Shown: positions 7,675 to 13,682 of the stretch, piece by piece | Layout of the letters: each line of letters opens with the position of its first letter | How positions within the stretch are numbered: position 1 is the stretch's first letter | DNA from: Lachnospiraceae bacterium UBA1721 | Lineage (GTDB): Bacteria; Bacillota; Clostridia; Lachnospirales; Lachnospiraceae | Reading direction: 5' to 3' | Length of the DNA: 13,682 bases | Assembly: GCA_002317155.1 (NCBI GenBank) | Contig: DCIR01000023.1 | Location: forward strand, 7,672 to 21,353 | Notes under the pieces: generated by a model | Seen by the model: the letters and a program-made list of their open reading frames with translations, nothing else | Databases searched by the model: none | What the model was told of the DNA's origin: nothing | Made by a program: the position numbers and the translations under genes

Positions 7675-8031
7675 TTATTTAGCGGCCTTTTTTCTTGTAG
7701 CCTTTTTCTTAGCCTTAGTAAGTTCCTTAAGAAGAAGAGCCTTACCGAGATTACCCTCTGCCTTAATCTTTCCTGTAAGATATGCAGCCTCCATGCCAAA
7801 CTCACCCTCTGCCATTTTAATAAGATTCTCAGCTGAGCAGGTAACGATTACATCTCTGTCGTAATACTCGTAGGGCTCGATAAATACCTGTCCATCCTTT
7901 ATTTCAAGGTAAAATGCACCTGCAGCCTCACCGGTAATATTAAACTGAATTGCTACATGCTCCTTAACGTTGCCTGCATCCATCTTTCCGTAAGTTTCCT
8001 TTGCCTGTGCCACTAATTCTTCATATGTCAT
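7675..8031 (-). CDS. SCP2 sterol-binding-domain protein
   Basis: A 118-residue single-domain protein resembling the SCP2 fold, which in other proteins forms a hydrophobic tunnel that binds lipids or fatty-acyl groups. Supporting features are an alternating beta pattern (VAIQFNITGEAAGAFYLEI, about 27-45), then VFIEPYEYYDRDVIVTCSAENLIKMAEGE (49-77) and a final GKIKAEGNLGKALLLKEL (87-104), where SCP2 proteins usually have a G-x-(I/L)-K-x-x-G-(D/N) turn and helix. The last 15 residues are rich in Lys, Arg and Ala, a basic tail. No signal peptide or membrane segment is present, so it is cytoplasmic. It is the first gene of an operon with the two exporter subunits, 11 bases apart, which suggests binding or presenting a hydrophobic substrate; that role is inferred. 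The start has AAGGGAG (8039-8045) seven bases upstream. Confidence 0.8.
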   Translation of the reverse strand: MTYEELVAQAKETYGKMDAGNVKEHVAIQFNITGEAAGAFYLEIKDGQVFIEPYEYYDRDVIVTCSAENLIKMAEGEFGMEAAYLTGKIKAEGNLGKALLLKELTKAKKKATRKKAAK

Positions 8032-8079
8032 AATTAATCTCCCTTCCGCTGTTTCTGTGCATATATAACCAATGAATTT

Positions 8080-8088
8080 ATTATATCA
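8080..8088 (-). promoter_or_regulatory. Extended -10 promoter of the SCP2-ABC exporter operon
   Basis: On the minus strand the sequence reads TGATATAAT: a perfect TATAAT (8080-8085) with the TG of an extended -10 one base upstream (8087-8088). Expected transcription start is near 8073, giving a leader of about 40 bases. No -35 match exists at 16-18 bases; instead a 13-bp palindrome occupies that position. Confidence 0.65.
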
Positions 8089-8099
8089 TAACAAGAACT

Positions 8100-8112
8100 T
8101 TCTATGATAGAA
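8100..8112. promoter_or_regulatory. 13-bp palindrome, candidate operator of the exporter operon
   Basis: TTCTATGATAGAA is a perfect odd palindrome around the G at 8106. Relative to the extended -10 it sits where the -35 box would be. It lies inside a wider inverted repeat, TTATATCAT (8081-8089) and ATGATATAA (8119-8127), whose first arm overlaps the -10. Such nested symmetry fits a regulator binding site; no regulator gene is nearby, so the protein is unknown. Confidence 0.4.
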
Positions 8113-8129
8113 CTATCCATGATATAACA

Positions 8130-8175
8130 AAGGCCGCAAATCAAAGAAGCTCACACTTCCATAATTTGCAGCCTT
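8130..8175 (-). terminator. Likely terminator of the carboxylesterase gene
   Basis: On the minus strand AAGGCTGCAAAT (8175-8164) pairs with ATTTGCGGCCTT (8141-8130), a 12-bp stem with one G-T wobble. The 22-base loop contains a smaller GAAG/CTTC stem. TGTT follows rather than a strong T run. It divides the esterase transcript from the exporter operon. The interval 8176-8291, between this hairpin and the esterase stop, shows only a weak 6-bp ATTGCT/AGCAAT inverted repeat. Confidence 0.55.
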
Positions 8176-8291
8176 GTGACCGTTTGAAGACACATCGGTT
8201 AAACATATCGTCTATCCAATCATCTGCAGGTGGATCTGCCCGTCAAAATTGCTCCGCCCCCTCAGACAAAAGCAATCTCCCCCTCATAGGA

Positions 8292-9830
8292 CTATATACT
8301 GACACCTTTACGCTTAAGGAAACATTTAATGAGAATATTTACCAAATCCGTATTAGGTGAAAGCTCAGGTTCGGGAACCTTTCTGAATGAAATTCTGTTA
8401 GGCTCCGCTTCGGTGTATGGCTTCCATACAGGAAGTTCATCACCTCTCAAATCCTTGCCGTTCGGATCACCGGTCTTAATAAAGTTACACCAGTAATCAC
8501 ACATACTGCATGCAAGGTCATACGCCTCTCCTTTGAAAGGTCTCCAGCATTTTGCAAGAGTCTCAAAGAAGAACCACAAATCTACCGAATGGAAACATCC
8601 CGGATTGTCCCATCCCGGAATAGTAGTATCAAAATTGTAATAATACATATCTACCGGTTCTGCCTCACTGTCATTCACATGAGCTGCCACTCTGCAGCCG
8701 AACTCGATAGAACAAATCTCACCGATTTTCTTAATGCTGTCCTCAGTAACAGGCTCACCGAAGCATTCCATAATCTTGTATGCCTCGTCCCCCGCGAGCT
8801 CTGTTGCCATTTTTTCAAGCTCCTCTTTGTTTTTAGCCATCGGAGTAACCTGAAATTCATTGCTTGTATGACCAAGCATAATAGGACAGTGAATTTTCGC
8901 CGGATCGATCATCCACTCTTGGCTGTTACGATTACTGAAAACTCCGTCCACGACTTCGCCCCAGGTCTGCGCCCAGCCCTTGATGCCTTCCCACTCCAGC
9001 ATCTTATTGCGAAGTGTAACGTCATCTATTGCTCTCGCTTCTTCAAGAGTCTCTACCCCAAGAAACTTAAAGAATTCAATTCCGTTATTTTCGGCCTCTT
9101 CCATAGTTTTAGTGAGTCCGAATTCAAAAGGATACGGTGCTGCAAATGCGCCGCTCTCAATTATTGCTCTGTTAAAAAGGCCCTTGCTTGAGGGTGCGCT
9201 AAGCTGAGCGCAAACACTCATTCCGCCGGCAGACTGACCACCGATTGTTACGTTGTCAGGATTACCACCGAATGCCTTAATATTTCTCTGCACCCACTTG
9301 AGTGCCGCCTGCTGATCGAGGAATCCGAAATTGGTAGGAGCTTCAGGTGCCTCTTTTGTCAGTTCGGGATGTGCTAAGAATCCGAACACATTAACTCTGT
9401 AGTTGACTGTTACAACTACAATGTCTCTGCGGGCGATTCTCTCACCATCAAACTCCATCTCCGCTGTATGACCAACCTGAAGTCCACCTCCGAAAAACCA
9501 TACAAAGACAGGCATATCCTTCTGACCTGCTGCCGGCATCCATACGTTAAGTGTAAGACAATCCTCCCCCATAGGAAGATGTGGATCTACCGACCATTCG
9601 AGATGATATATTGACTGATCATCATTACTGGCAGGCGCCTGATGAGGAACAGGTGAAAAATTAAAGCACTCAAGCTCTCCTTCCCAGTTCTCTACAGGCT
9701 GAGGTGCGCGCCATCTGTTTTTTCCCGTCGCAGGTGCCGCAAAAGGTATTCCCTTAAAACTGGTTATTCTGGGATCAGCCGCAGGCAATCCCCTAACAAC
9801 TCCGTTCTCTGTAACCGCAGTTCTTATCAT
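8292..9830 (-). CDS. Type-B carboxylesterase
   Basis: A 512-residue alpha/beta-hydrolase of the carboxylesterase/acetylcholinesterase family (esterase B, PnbA-like), hydrolysing carboxylic esters. Family landmarks appear in order: FKGIPFAAP (25-33), EDCLTLNVWMP (89-99), the oxyanion-hole GGG (114-116), NYRVNVFGF (143-151), the nucleophile elbow GGQSAGG with S200, an acidic residue E325 in GHTSNEF, and the His H414 in CFHSVDLW. The end (YWCNFIKTGDPNG, 446-458) is also typical, and the length is usual for the family. There is no signal peptide, so it should act in the cytoplasm. Its natural substrate is unknown; the xylosidase two transcription units away makes acetylated or feruloylated xylo-oligosaccharides a reasonable guess. 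Start ATG has GGAGG at 9840-9844 with nine-base spacing. It is monocistronic, with terminators on both sides. Confidence 0.9.
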   Translation of the reverse strand: MIRTAVTENGVVRGLPAADPRITSFKGIPFAAPATGKNRWRAPQPVENWEGELECFNFSPVPHQAPASNDDQSIYHLEWSVDPHLPMGEDCLTLNVWMPAAGQKDMPVFVWFFGGGLQVGHTAEMEFDGERIARRDIVVVTVNYRVNVFGFLAHPELTKEAPEAPTNFGFLDQQAALKWVQRNIKAFGGNPDNVTIGGQSAGGMSVCAQLSAPSSKGLFNRAIIESGAFAAPYPFEFGLTKTMEEAENNGIEFFKFLGVETLEEARAIDDVTLRNKMLEWEGIKGWAQTWGEVVDGVFSNRNSQEWMIDPAKIHCPIMLGHTSNEFQVTPMAKNKEELEKMATELAGDEAYKIMECFGEPVTEDSIKKIGEICSIEFGCRVAAHVNDSEAEPVDMYYYNFDTTIPGWDNPGCFHSVDLWFFFETLAKCWRPFKGEAYDLACSMCDYWCNFIKTGDPNGKDLRGDELPVWKPYTEAEPNRISFRKVPEPELSPNTDLVNILIKCFLKRKGVSI

Positions 9831-9909
9831 TTGATATACCCTCCAATCAATACAAAGCGTTCTTACGTCTTCATTTTTGAACTATTCATGTATATCCAAT
9901 AAACCTTCT

Positions 9910-9938
9910 CATATAATATAACAACATTTTTTGCGCAA
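9910..9938 (-). promoter_or_regulatory. Possible promoter of the carboxylesterase
   Basis: Minus-strand TTGCGC (9933-9938) and TATATG (9910-9915) are 17 bases apart. The -35 lies within a perfect 10-bp palindrome TTTGCGCAAA (9930-9939), a possible operator. This predicts a leader of about 75 bases. The rest of 9831-9988 is AT-rich with no other recognisable element. Confidence 0.3.
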
Positions 9939-9988
9939 ATTTACGATGATAAATCTGACTATATTTTTGACTTTTCATCATATAATCA

Positions 9989-10018
9989 AAAAGGTTCCGC
10001 ACATATACGGAACCTTTT
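9989..10018 (-). terminator. Rho-independent terminator after the GNAT-like membrane protein gene
   Basis: AAAAGGTTCCG (9989-9999) and CGGAACCTTTT (10008-10018) form a perfect 11-bp stem with an 8-base loop. On the minus strand it is followed by a T run (TTTTTG counting the stem), as expected for the end of the rsmH-phosphoesterase-GNAT group. The symmetry could also stop plus-strand transcription. Confidence 0.85.
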
Positions 10019-10057
10019 GTTAATCCTGTTGAAATTTATTTTTTTATTCGATATTCC

Positions 10058-10696
10058 CTACTCTTCATCCTTTTTAGATTCATTCTTGTCGGGAATCTCG
10101 ACCTCCACTATCGCCTTGCGATGGCCCATTCGCTTTTCACCGGTGATATTATATCTGTCAAGACTTGCCTTGATATCAAGGAAAACTCCTACAGCTACAC
10201 CTACAACAATACCGGCAATAACTCCGATAACCATGTTGTTTATAAGTATTCCGAGTAAAACGCCCGCGCACAGTCCGAGCGCAATATATAGTCCCATCCA
10301 GCCGGTCTTTTGCTTTTCAATAGAATACTGGGAAATCTCCTTGTTGGCGGTTCTCAAGACAAATCCGGTACTTTCAAGAGCCTTTATTCTCTCTTTATCA
10401 TCGGTATTCACAGTTGTCTTAATCTCATACAGATCTTTTCTCTTAAATACCCACTCGGTTATTGAGCGAAGAACATCCTTGGTATACTCGGTATCTGTAT
10501 ATTTTTTATCGATTGTGAAGTCGAGTTCTACCGCGCCTCTCTCGGGCTCTCCGGTAAACCAAAGGTTACCCACTGCTGCCGTCTCATCGTTTTTCTCACT
10601 GATAGCCCATACAACGTCCCATACGGTCTTAAGCTCGTCAGGTCCCTTATCGGGAGTAAGTACAACTCCACCTGCTTTTATTGAATATCCTGCCAT
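10058..10696 (-). CDS. Membrane-anchored GNAT-like protein, likely without acetyl-CoA site
   Basis: I do not recognise a named family for the whole 212-residue protein. Residues about 40-118 resemble an N-acetyltransferase (GNAT/RimJ-like) fold: GAVELDFTIDKKY, then a helix TKDVLRSITEWVFKRKD, then IKTTVNTDDKERIKALESTGF, the usual beta-strand and ALE(K/S)xGF ending. The acetyl-CoA pyrophosphate loop, normally (Q/R)-G-x-G-(Y/x)-(A/G), is TDTEYT here with no glycines, so catalysis is doubtful. Two glycine-rich hydrophobic segments follow (about 132-153 and 155-174), forming a hairpin with both ends on one side. A charged tail ends in KNESKKDEE. It follows the phosphoesterase by 86 bases on the same strand and is the last gene before a strong terminator. 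GGGGT precedes the start. A role in sensing or scaffolding at the membrane is speculation. Confidence 0.7.
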   Translation of the reverse strand: MAGYSIKAGGVVLTPDKGPDELKTVWDVVWAISEKNDETAAVGNLWFTGEPERGAVELDFTIDKKYTDTEYTKDVLRSITEWVFKRKDLYEIKTTVNTDDKERIKALESTGFVLRTANKEISQYSIEKQKTGWMGLYIALGLCAGVLLGILINNMVIGVIAGIVVGVAVGVFLDIKASLDRYNITGEKRMGHRKAIVEVEIPDKNESKKDEE

Positions 10697-10782
10697 AATC
10701 TACCCCAAACTAACAATATCATTTCTCTTAGTAATAAAACATCTATATACATATAGTCTGTCACATCTAAGGAAATATTATA

Positions 10783-11688
10783 CTATACTTCATCTGCCAA
10801 GTCACTATTTCTGTAGTCCGGAATACCAAGCTTTTGGGCTGCTCTTTCAAAATAGCATTCCTCTATGTAGGGCCATTCGCACTCACCCTGTTCAGACATT
10901 TTTATTTCCTTGGCAAGCTCAACCATATTGGCCGCATTGTCCCATCCGGAAAGCAGTATTTGAAGGTTACTGTTGATAAACCAGGGAGCATAATCCATAA
11001 GTCCCGATCTAAAACAATCCTTCGCCACTTTTCTGTTATCATACGGCACAAGCAAAAACTGCGGAGTCCACTCGTTTCCATTACTTTCAAGTGTCATGCA
11101 CTGTGCGAGACCCGGAGTTCCGATTGCGATCCCGACACATCCTGTGTTGAAATAATGTTTACCGCCATAAAATGTCGTTCCCGGAATATGCGTATGCGCA
11201 CATAGCAAATACTCCGTACTGACTTTTTTCATCCACTGCTTCGTGTTTTCACCGTCGTGCTGTAGAAGTTCTCTGTTATTGTCCGGTGAACCATGGCAAC
11301 AGGTAATCGCCGGATAGCCTTCGGGTGCATATACAAAACTGATCGGCAGTGATTCAAAGAAATCTATATCTGAATCATTAAGTCGTTCATATGTAAAGAG
11401 CAGATTACCGCTTGCAGAATTTTTAATCCAGCGACCTCTTTCTTCCCCACTTCTTATAAGCCTGCGCTGAGCAATAACATATTCCTCCCTGTTACCTCTA
11501 AGCAGCGTGCACTTATGCGAAGCTGTAAATTCATACAGACAGTCTACCGTCTCTCTCGTATACGGCGTGTCAGATATATAATCTCCCAAAAGCAGATACT
11601 CATCGCATCCTTCATTTTCCAGGCGCTGTATACATGCCTTAAACGCCACAATATTACTGTGAATATCCGATATTACTCCAACCTTCAT
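10783..11688 (-). CDS. Calcineurin-like metallophosphoesterase
   Basis: A 301-residue cytoplasmic phosphoesterase of the YfcE/MPP type, expected to use two metal ions to cleave phosphate esters; its substrate is unknown. Metal-site motifs are in the standard order: SDIHSN (7-12, D8 and H10), LGDY (34-37, D36), RGNREE (64-69, N66), CCHGSP (130-135, H132) and AHTHIP (164-169, H165 and H167). In the third motif, usually GNH(D/E), the His is Arg (R67), so the residue that helps protonate the leaving group is missing or moved. About 90 residues follow the domain (210-301), longer than minimal YfcE, with a Trp-rich helical end. Start ATG has GAGG five bases upstream. It lies 42 bases after rsmH on the same strand without a terminator, so co-transcription is likely. 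Confidence 0.88.
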   Translation of the reverse strand: MKVGVISDIHSNIVAFKACIQRLENEGCDEYLLLGDYISDTPYTRETVDCLYEFTASHKCTLLRGNREEYVIAQRRLIRSGEERGRWIKNSASGNLLFTYERLNDSDIDFFESLPISFVYAPEGYPAITCCHGSPDNNRELLQHDGENTKQWMKKVSTEYLLCAHTHIPGTTFYGGKHYFNTGCVGIAIGTPGLAQCMTLESNGNEWTPQFLLVPYDNRKVAKDCFRSGLMDYAPWFINSNLQILLSGWDNAANMVELAKEIKMSEQGECEWPYIEECYFERAAQKLGIPDYRNSDLADEV

Positions 11689-11730
11689 AAAATCCTCATT
11701 GAGCTGATATGCAATCTTCCAATTATCCCG

Positions 11731-12786
11731 TTATGCCTTGATTGCCCAACGCATTTTCGTCGAGCGCGCTCTTCCGTTTTGAGCACATTCCTTCGCTCCC
11801 GGTCTGATTACCTCTTCTGAAATCTCTGAAAAAACTCCTGCCTTTAAGTATGCGGCAAAGGCTTTTTTAACCAGTCTGTCCTCACCCGAATGGAAAGTAA
11901 GAATAGCTACTCTTCCACCGGAAGAAAGTGCATCCGGAAGAGCCGTCAAAAATGCTTCAAGCACTTCAAACTCACTGTTAACATCAATTCTAAGCGCCTG
12001 GAATGTTCTCTGGCAGGTCTTTTTCAAGATGTCCTTCTTTTCCTTATTTTCAGGAAGAAATGTCAGTGCTTTTTCTATTACATTCTTAAGGTCAGTCGTG
12101 GTATTGATGTGTCCGCCCTTTCTGTAGGTTCTGATTATCTCTGCTGCGATCTGCTGCGCGTACGGCTCATCAGAATTCTCCACAAGCATGCCTTCGATTT
12201 CCTCACGTGACAGCTGCTTTAATCTGCGAGCGGCAGGGACTCCGTGTTCAGGATCGAGTCTAAGATCGAGCGGTCCTTCTATTTTATACGAGAATCCTCT
12301 CTTGGGGTCATCTATCTGCATCGAAGATACGCCCAGATCCGCCATCATAAAATCAAACGGTCCGTACTCCGAAGCGACGCTTACAAGATTTGCAAAATTC
12401 TGCTTAAGAATAGTCAGAATCTCTTCTCCGTATCCCGCCTTTGCAAGACGCTCCTTAGTCTTAACTATCTCTATCGGGTCGACATCCAGCGCATACATAT
12501 GGCCTTCGCCCTGCAGCTGTTCGAGCATTTTACTGGTATGTCCACCATAACCGAGTGTAGCATCCAGCCCCTTTTGTCCGGGCTTAATCTGAAGGAAATC
12601 CAGTATCTCCTTGACCATGATAGATATATGCATTCCGGCGGGAGTGCTGCCCTTGCTTATAACCTTTGCAACTGTATCAGCATACTTTTCCGGATTATGT
12701 TCTTTATATTTTTCCTCAAAATTCCTGGGATGCGTGCCCTTATATCTGACACGTCTCTTGTGCACCTGTTCACCATCATTGTTCAT
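11731..12786 (-). CDS. rsmH: 16S rRNA (cytosine-1402 N4) methyltransferase, N-terminally extended form
   Basis: Transfers a methyl group from S-adenosylmethionine to the N4 of C1402 in the ribosomal P site of 16S rRNA. The 351-residue protein carries the RsmH landmarks: DATLGYGGH (75-83) as the SAM-binding loop, ALDVDP (99-104), MADLGVSSMQID (148-159), RGFSY...GPLDLRLDP (163-179), FQALRIDVNSE (262-272), LTFHSGEDRLVK (296-307) and RARSTKMRW (339-347). Usual RsmH is about 310 residues; here a 50-residue basic segment (HKRRVRYKGTHP, 9-20) precedes the methyltransferase core, and the core has changes such as SSMQID for SSPQLD and FHSGED for FHSLED. I recall this longer form as common in Lachnospiraceae. 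It is not in the cell-wall/division cluster where mraW/rsmH usually lies. The start has GGAG (12794-12797) seven bases upstream. It heads the minus-strand group and is divergent from the cyclophilin gene. Confidence 0.9.
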   Translation of the reverse strand: MNNDGEQVHKRRVRYKGTHPRNFEEKYKEHNPEKYADTVAKVISKGSTPAGMHISIMVKEILDFLQIKPGQKGLDATLGYGGHTSKMLEQLQGEGHMYALDVDPIEIVKTKERLAKAGYGEEILTILKQNFANLVSVASEYGPFDFMMADLGVSSMQIDDPKRGFSYKIEGPLDLRLDPEHGVPAARRLKQLSREEIEGMLVENSDEPYAQQIAAEIIRTYRKGGHINTTTDLKNVIEKALTFLPENKEKKDILKKTCQRTFQALRIDVNSEFEVLEAFLTALPDALSSGGRVAILTFHSGEDRLVKKAFAAYLKAGVFSEISEEVIRPGAKECAQNGRARSTKMRWAIKA

Positions 12787-12814
12787 AGCAGTTCTCCGTT
12801 CACAGAAAAATCAC

Positions 12815-12842
12815 TTGACTGAAAATCTATTACAATTATAAT
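12815..12842 (+). promoter_or_regulatory. Promoter of the cyclophilin lipoprotein gene, with overlapping divergent -10
   Basis: TTGACT (12815-12820) and TATAAT (12837-12842) are 16 bases apart, a strong sigma-A-type promoter; the expected start is near 12849, giving a leader of about 65 bases. The core ATTATAAT is palindromic, so a second perfect TATAAT reads on the minus strand at 12835-12840 and could serve rsmH, although only a poor -35 is found for it. Confidence 0.7.
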
Positions 12843-12913
12843 AACAAAGAAATTCAATGCAGCATATAAAAATATAGTTGCAAATAAATTATAAAGAAAA
12901 TACGGAGAAAATC

Positions 12914-13630
12914 ATGAATAAACTCGGAAAAGTTATTCTTTCGGCAGCACTCTCAATAATGATGGCTGCTACCCTCGCTGCATGCAGCAGTGACACCAAT
13001 ACCATCAATGCTTCAACAACATCATCAACCTCTGAAAAAGATAACACAGATGATGAATCCGGCAATAAATCCGATTCAGTAAATGATGAAAACGTTCCAG
13101 AAGAATCTTCAGTAAAGGATTCAGATTACCTTTCAGGAATTCACCACGCAGAAATCGTTGTAGAAAACTACGGAACAATTTATGTAGAGCTCGACGCAGA
13201 CAATACCCCCATTACCGTTACCAATTTCGTTGATCTTGCAAACAGCGGATTCTACGACGGACTTACCTTTATGAGAGTAATGGAAGGCTTCATGATTCAG
13301 GGTGGAGACCCCAACAGAGATTGCACCGGCGGTTCTGATACCACCATCAAGGGTGAATTTGCCAATAACGGTGTAGCAAATAATATCTCTCACAAGAGAG
13401 GCACCATCTCAATGGCAAGAGCCGGCTATTCTATGGACTCAGCAAGCTCTCAGTTCTTCATCTGCAATGCCGATGCAGAATTTCTCGACGGTGACTACGC
13501 AGCCTTCGGCACTGTAACAGACGGAATGGATGTAGTCGATGCTATCACTGCTGATTTCGCTGCCTGGAATGGAGTTATTGCCAATAAGGACATCCAGCCC
13601 GTAATCACTACAATTAAGATTGTTGACTAA
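12914..13630 (+). CDS. Cyclophilin-type peptidyl-prolyl isomerase lipoprotein
   Basis: A 238-residue surface-anchored proline isomerase that would help proteins fold outside the membrane. It begins with a lipoprotein signal: K residues at 3 and 6, a hydrophobic core, then the lipobox LAAC with the lipidated C24. Residues 25-75 are a Ser/Thr/Asp/Glu-rich linker. The cyclophilin domain follows (about 78-238) with FMRVMEGFMIQGGDPN (119-134), including the catalytic Arg R121 and Q129, the SASSQFFI segment (177-184), and LDGDYAAFGTV (191-201). The Trp of classical human cyclophilin A just before LDG is Phe here, as in many bacterial forms. The ATG at 12914 was preferred over an in-frame TTG at 12878 because GGAG lies six bases upstream and the signal peptide then begins correctly. 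It is divergent from rsmH. No terminator is visible in the last 52 bases. Confidence 0.92.
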   Translation: MNKLGKVILSAALSIMMAATLAACSSDTNTINASTTSSTSEKDNTDDESGNKSDSVNDENVPEESSVKDSDYLSGIHHAEIVVENYGTIYVELDADNTPITVTNFVDLANSGFYDGLTFMRVMEGFMIQGGDPNRDCTGGSDTTIKGEFANNGVANNISHKRGTISMARAGYSMDSASSQFFICNADAEFLDGDYAAFGTVTDGMDVVDAITADFAAWNGVIANKDIQPVITTIKIVD

Positions 13631-13682
13631 TATCAATACATTGAATAATACGCAAACTGTGTGGCTATTGAGAAAAGCGGAG

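Noticed and set aside
8589..9191. Plus-strand open frame of 200 codons
   Set aside because: Fully antisense to the carboxylesterase; no motif or ribosome site.
10017..10976. Long plus-strand open frame of 319 codons
   Set aside because: It is antisense to the GNAT-like protein and part of the phosphoesterase, both of which have recognisable motifs. Its translation is low-complexity hydrophobic/Ser-rich, as expected from the reverse of such genes.
12244..12822. Plus-strand open frame of 192 codons
   Set aside because: Antisense to rsmH, whose methyltransferase motifs are clear.
12878..12913. TTG start extending the cyclophilin by 12 residues
   Set aside because: It lacks a ribosome site and would place charged residues ahead of the lipoprotein signal; ATG 12914 has GGAG at the right distance.

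Overview
The window looks like chromosomal DNA from an anaerobic, plant-fibre-degrading Firmicute of the Lachnospiraceae, most likely close to Butyrivibrio or Pseudobutyrivibrio. This rests on protein recognition: a GH120-type beta-xylosidase, an RsmH with the long basic N-terminal extension I associate with this family, a SAM/acetyl-CoA-free GNAT-like membrane protein, and an AT-leaning genome with Gram-positive Shine-Dalgarno sites and a Gram-positive lipobox. The genus is inference.

Layout. At the left edge a membrane-bound GGDEF protein (161-1714, +) converges on a GH120 glycosidase (1866-3902, -). Between them lie two stacked hairpins, the second a bidirectional terminator. The short gap upstream of the glycosidase (3903-4055) carries what looks like the decayed last helix-turn-helix of an AraC-family regulator. 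Next comes a three-gene operon on the minus strand, transcribed from about 8073 down to 4056: an SCP2-fold protein, then two ABC exporter half-transporters overlapping by 4 bases. The two halves form a textbook asymmetric pair, one lacking the catalytic glutamate and the other lacking a proper signature motif. Upstream of it (minus strand, 8292-9830) is a type-B carboxylesterase with its own terminator. A third minus-strand group, 12786 to 10058, holds rsmH, a calcineurin-like phosphoesterase and the GNAT-like membrane protein, and ends at a clear terminator. A divergent promoter region (12787-12913) separates rsmH from a cyclophilin-type lipoprotein (12914-13630, +) at the right edge.

How they may work together. 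The xylosidase and the esterase both lack export signals, so both would act in the cytoplasm on imported substrates. Together they could process xylo-oligosaccharides and their ester substituents, but they are separated by the exporter operon and have separate control regions, so this link is only an inference. The SCP2-exporter operon suggests handling of a hydrophobic or lipidic molecule. rsmH is a ribosome-modification housekeeping gene, and the cyclophilin is an envelope folding factor.

The GGDEF gene is visibly more AT-rich (about 35% GC in sampled lines) than the rest (about 42-53% in sampled lines). No RNA genes, CRISPR arrays, insertion sequences or phage genes were seen. No gap exceeds 300 bases. 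I did not find a complete new defence or mobile system. The most unusual points are the AraC remnant, the asymmetric exporter with its SCP2 partner and operator-like palindrome, the enlarged loop between the xylosidase catalytic residues, and the GNAT-membrane fusion.
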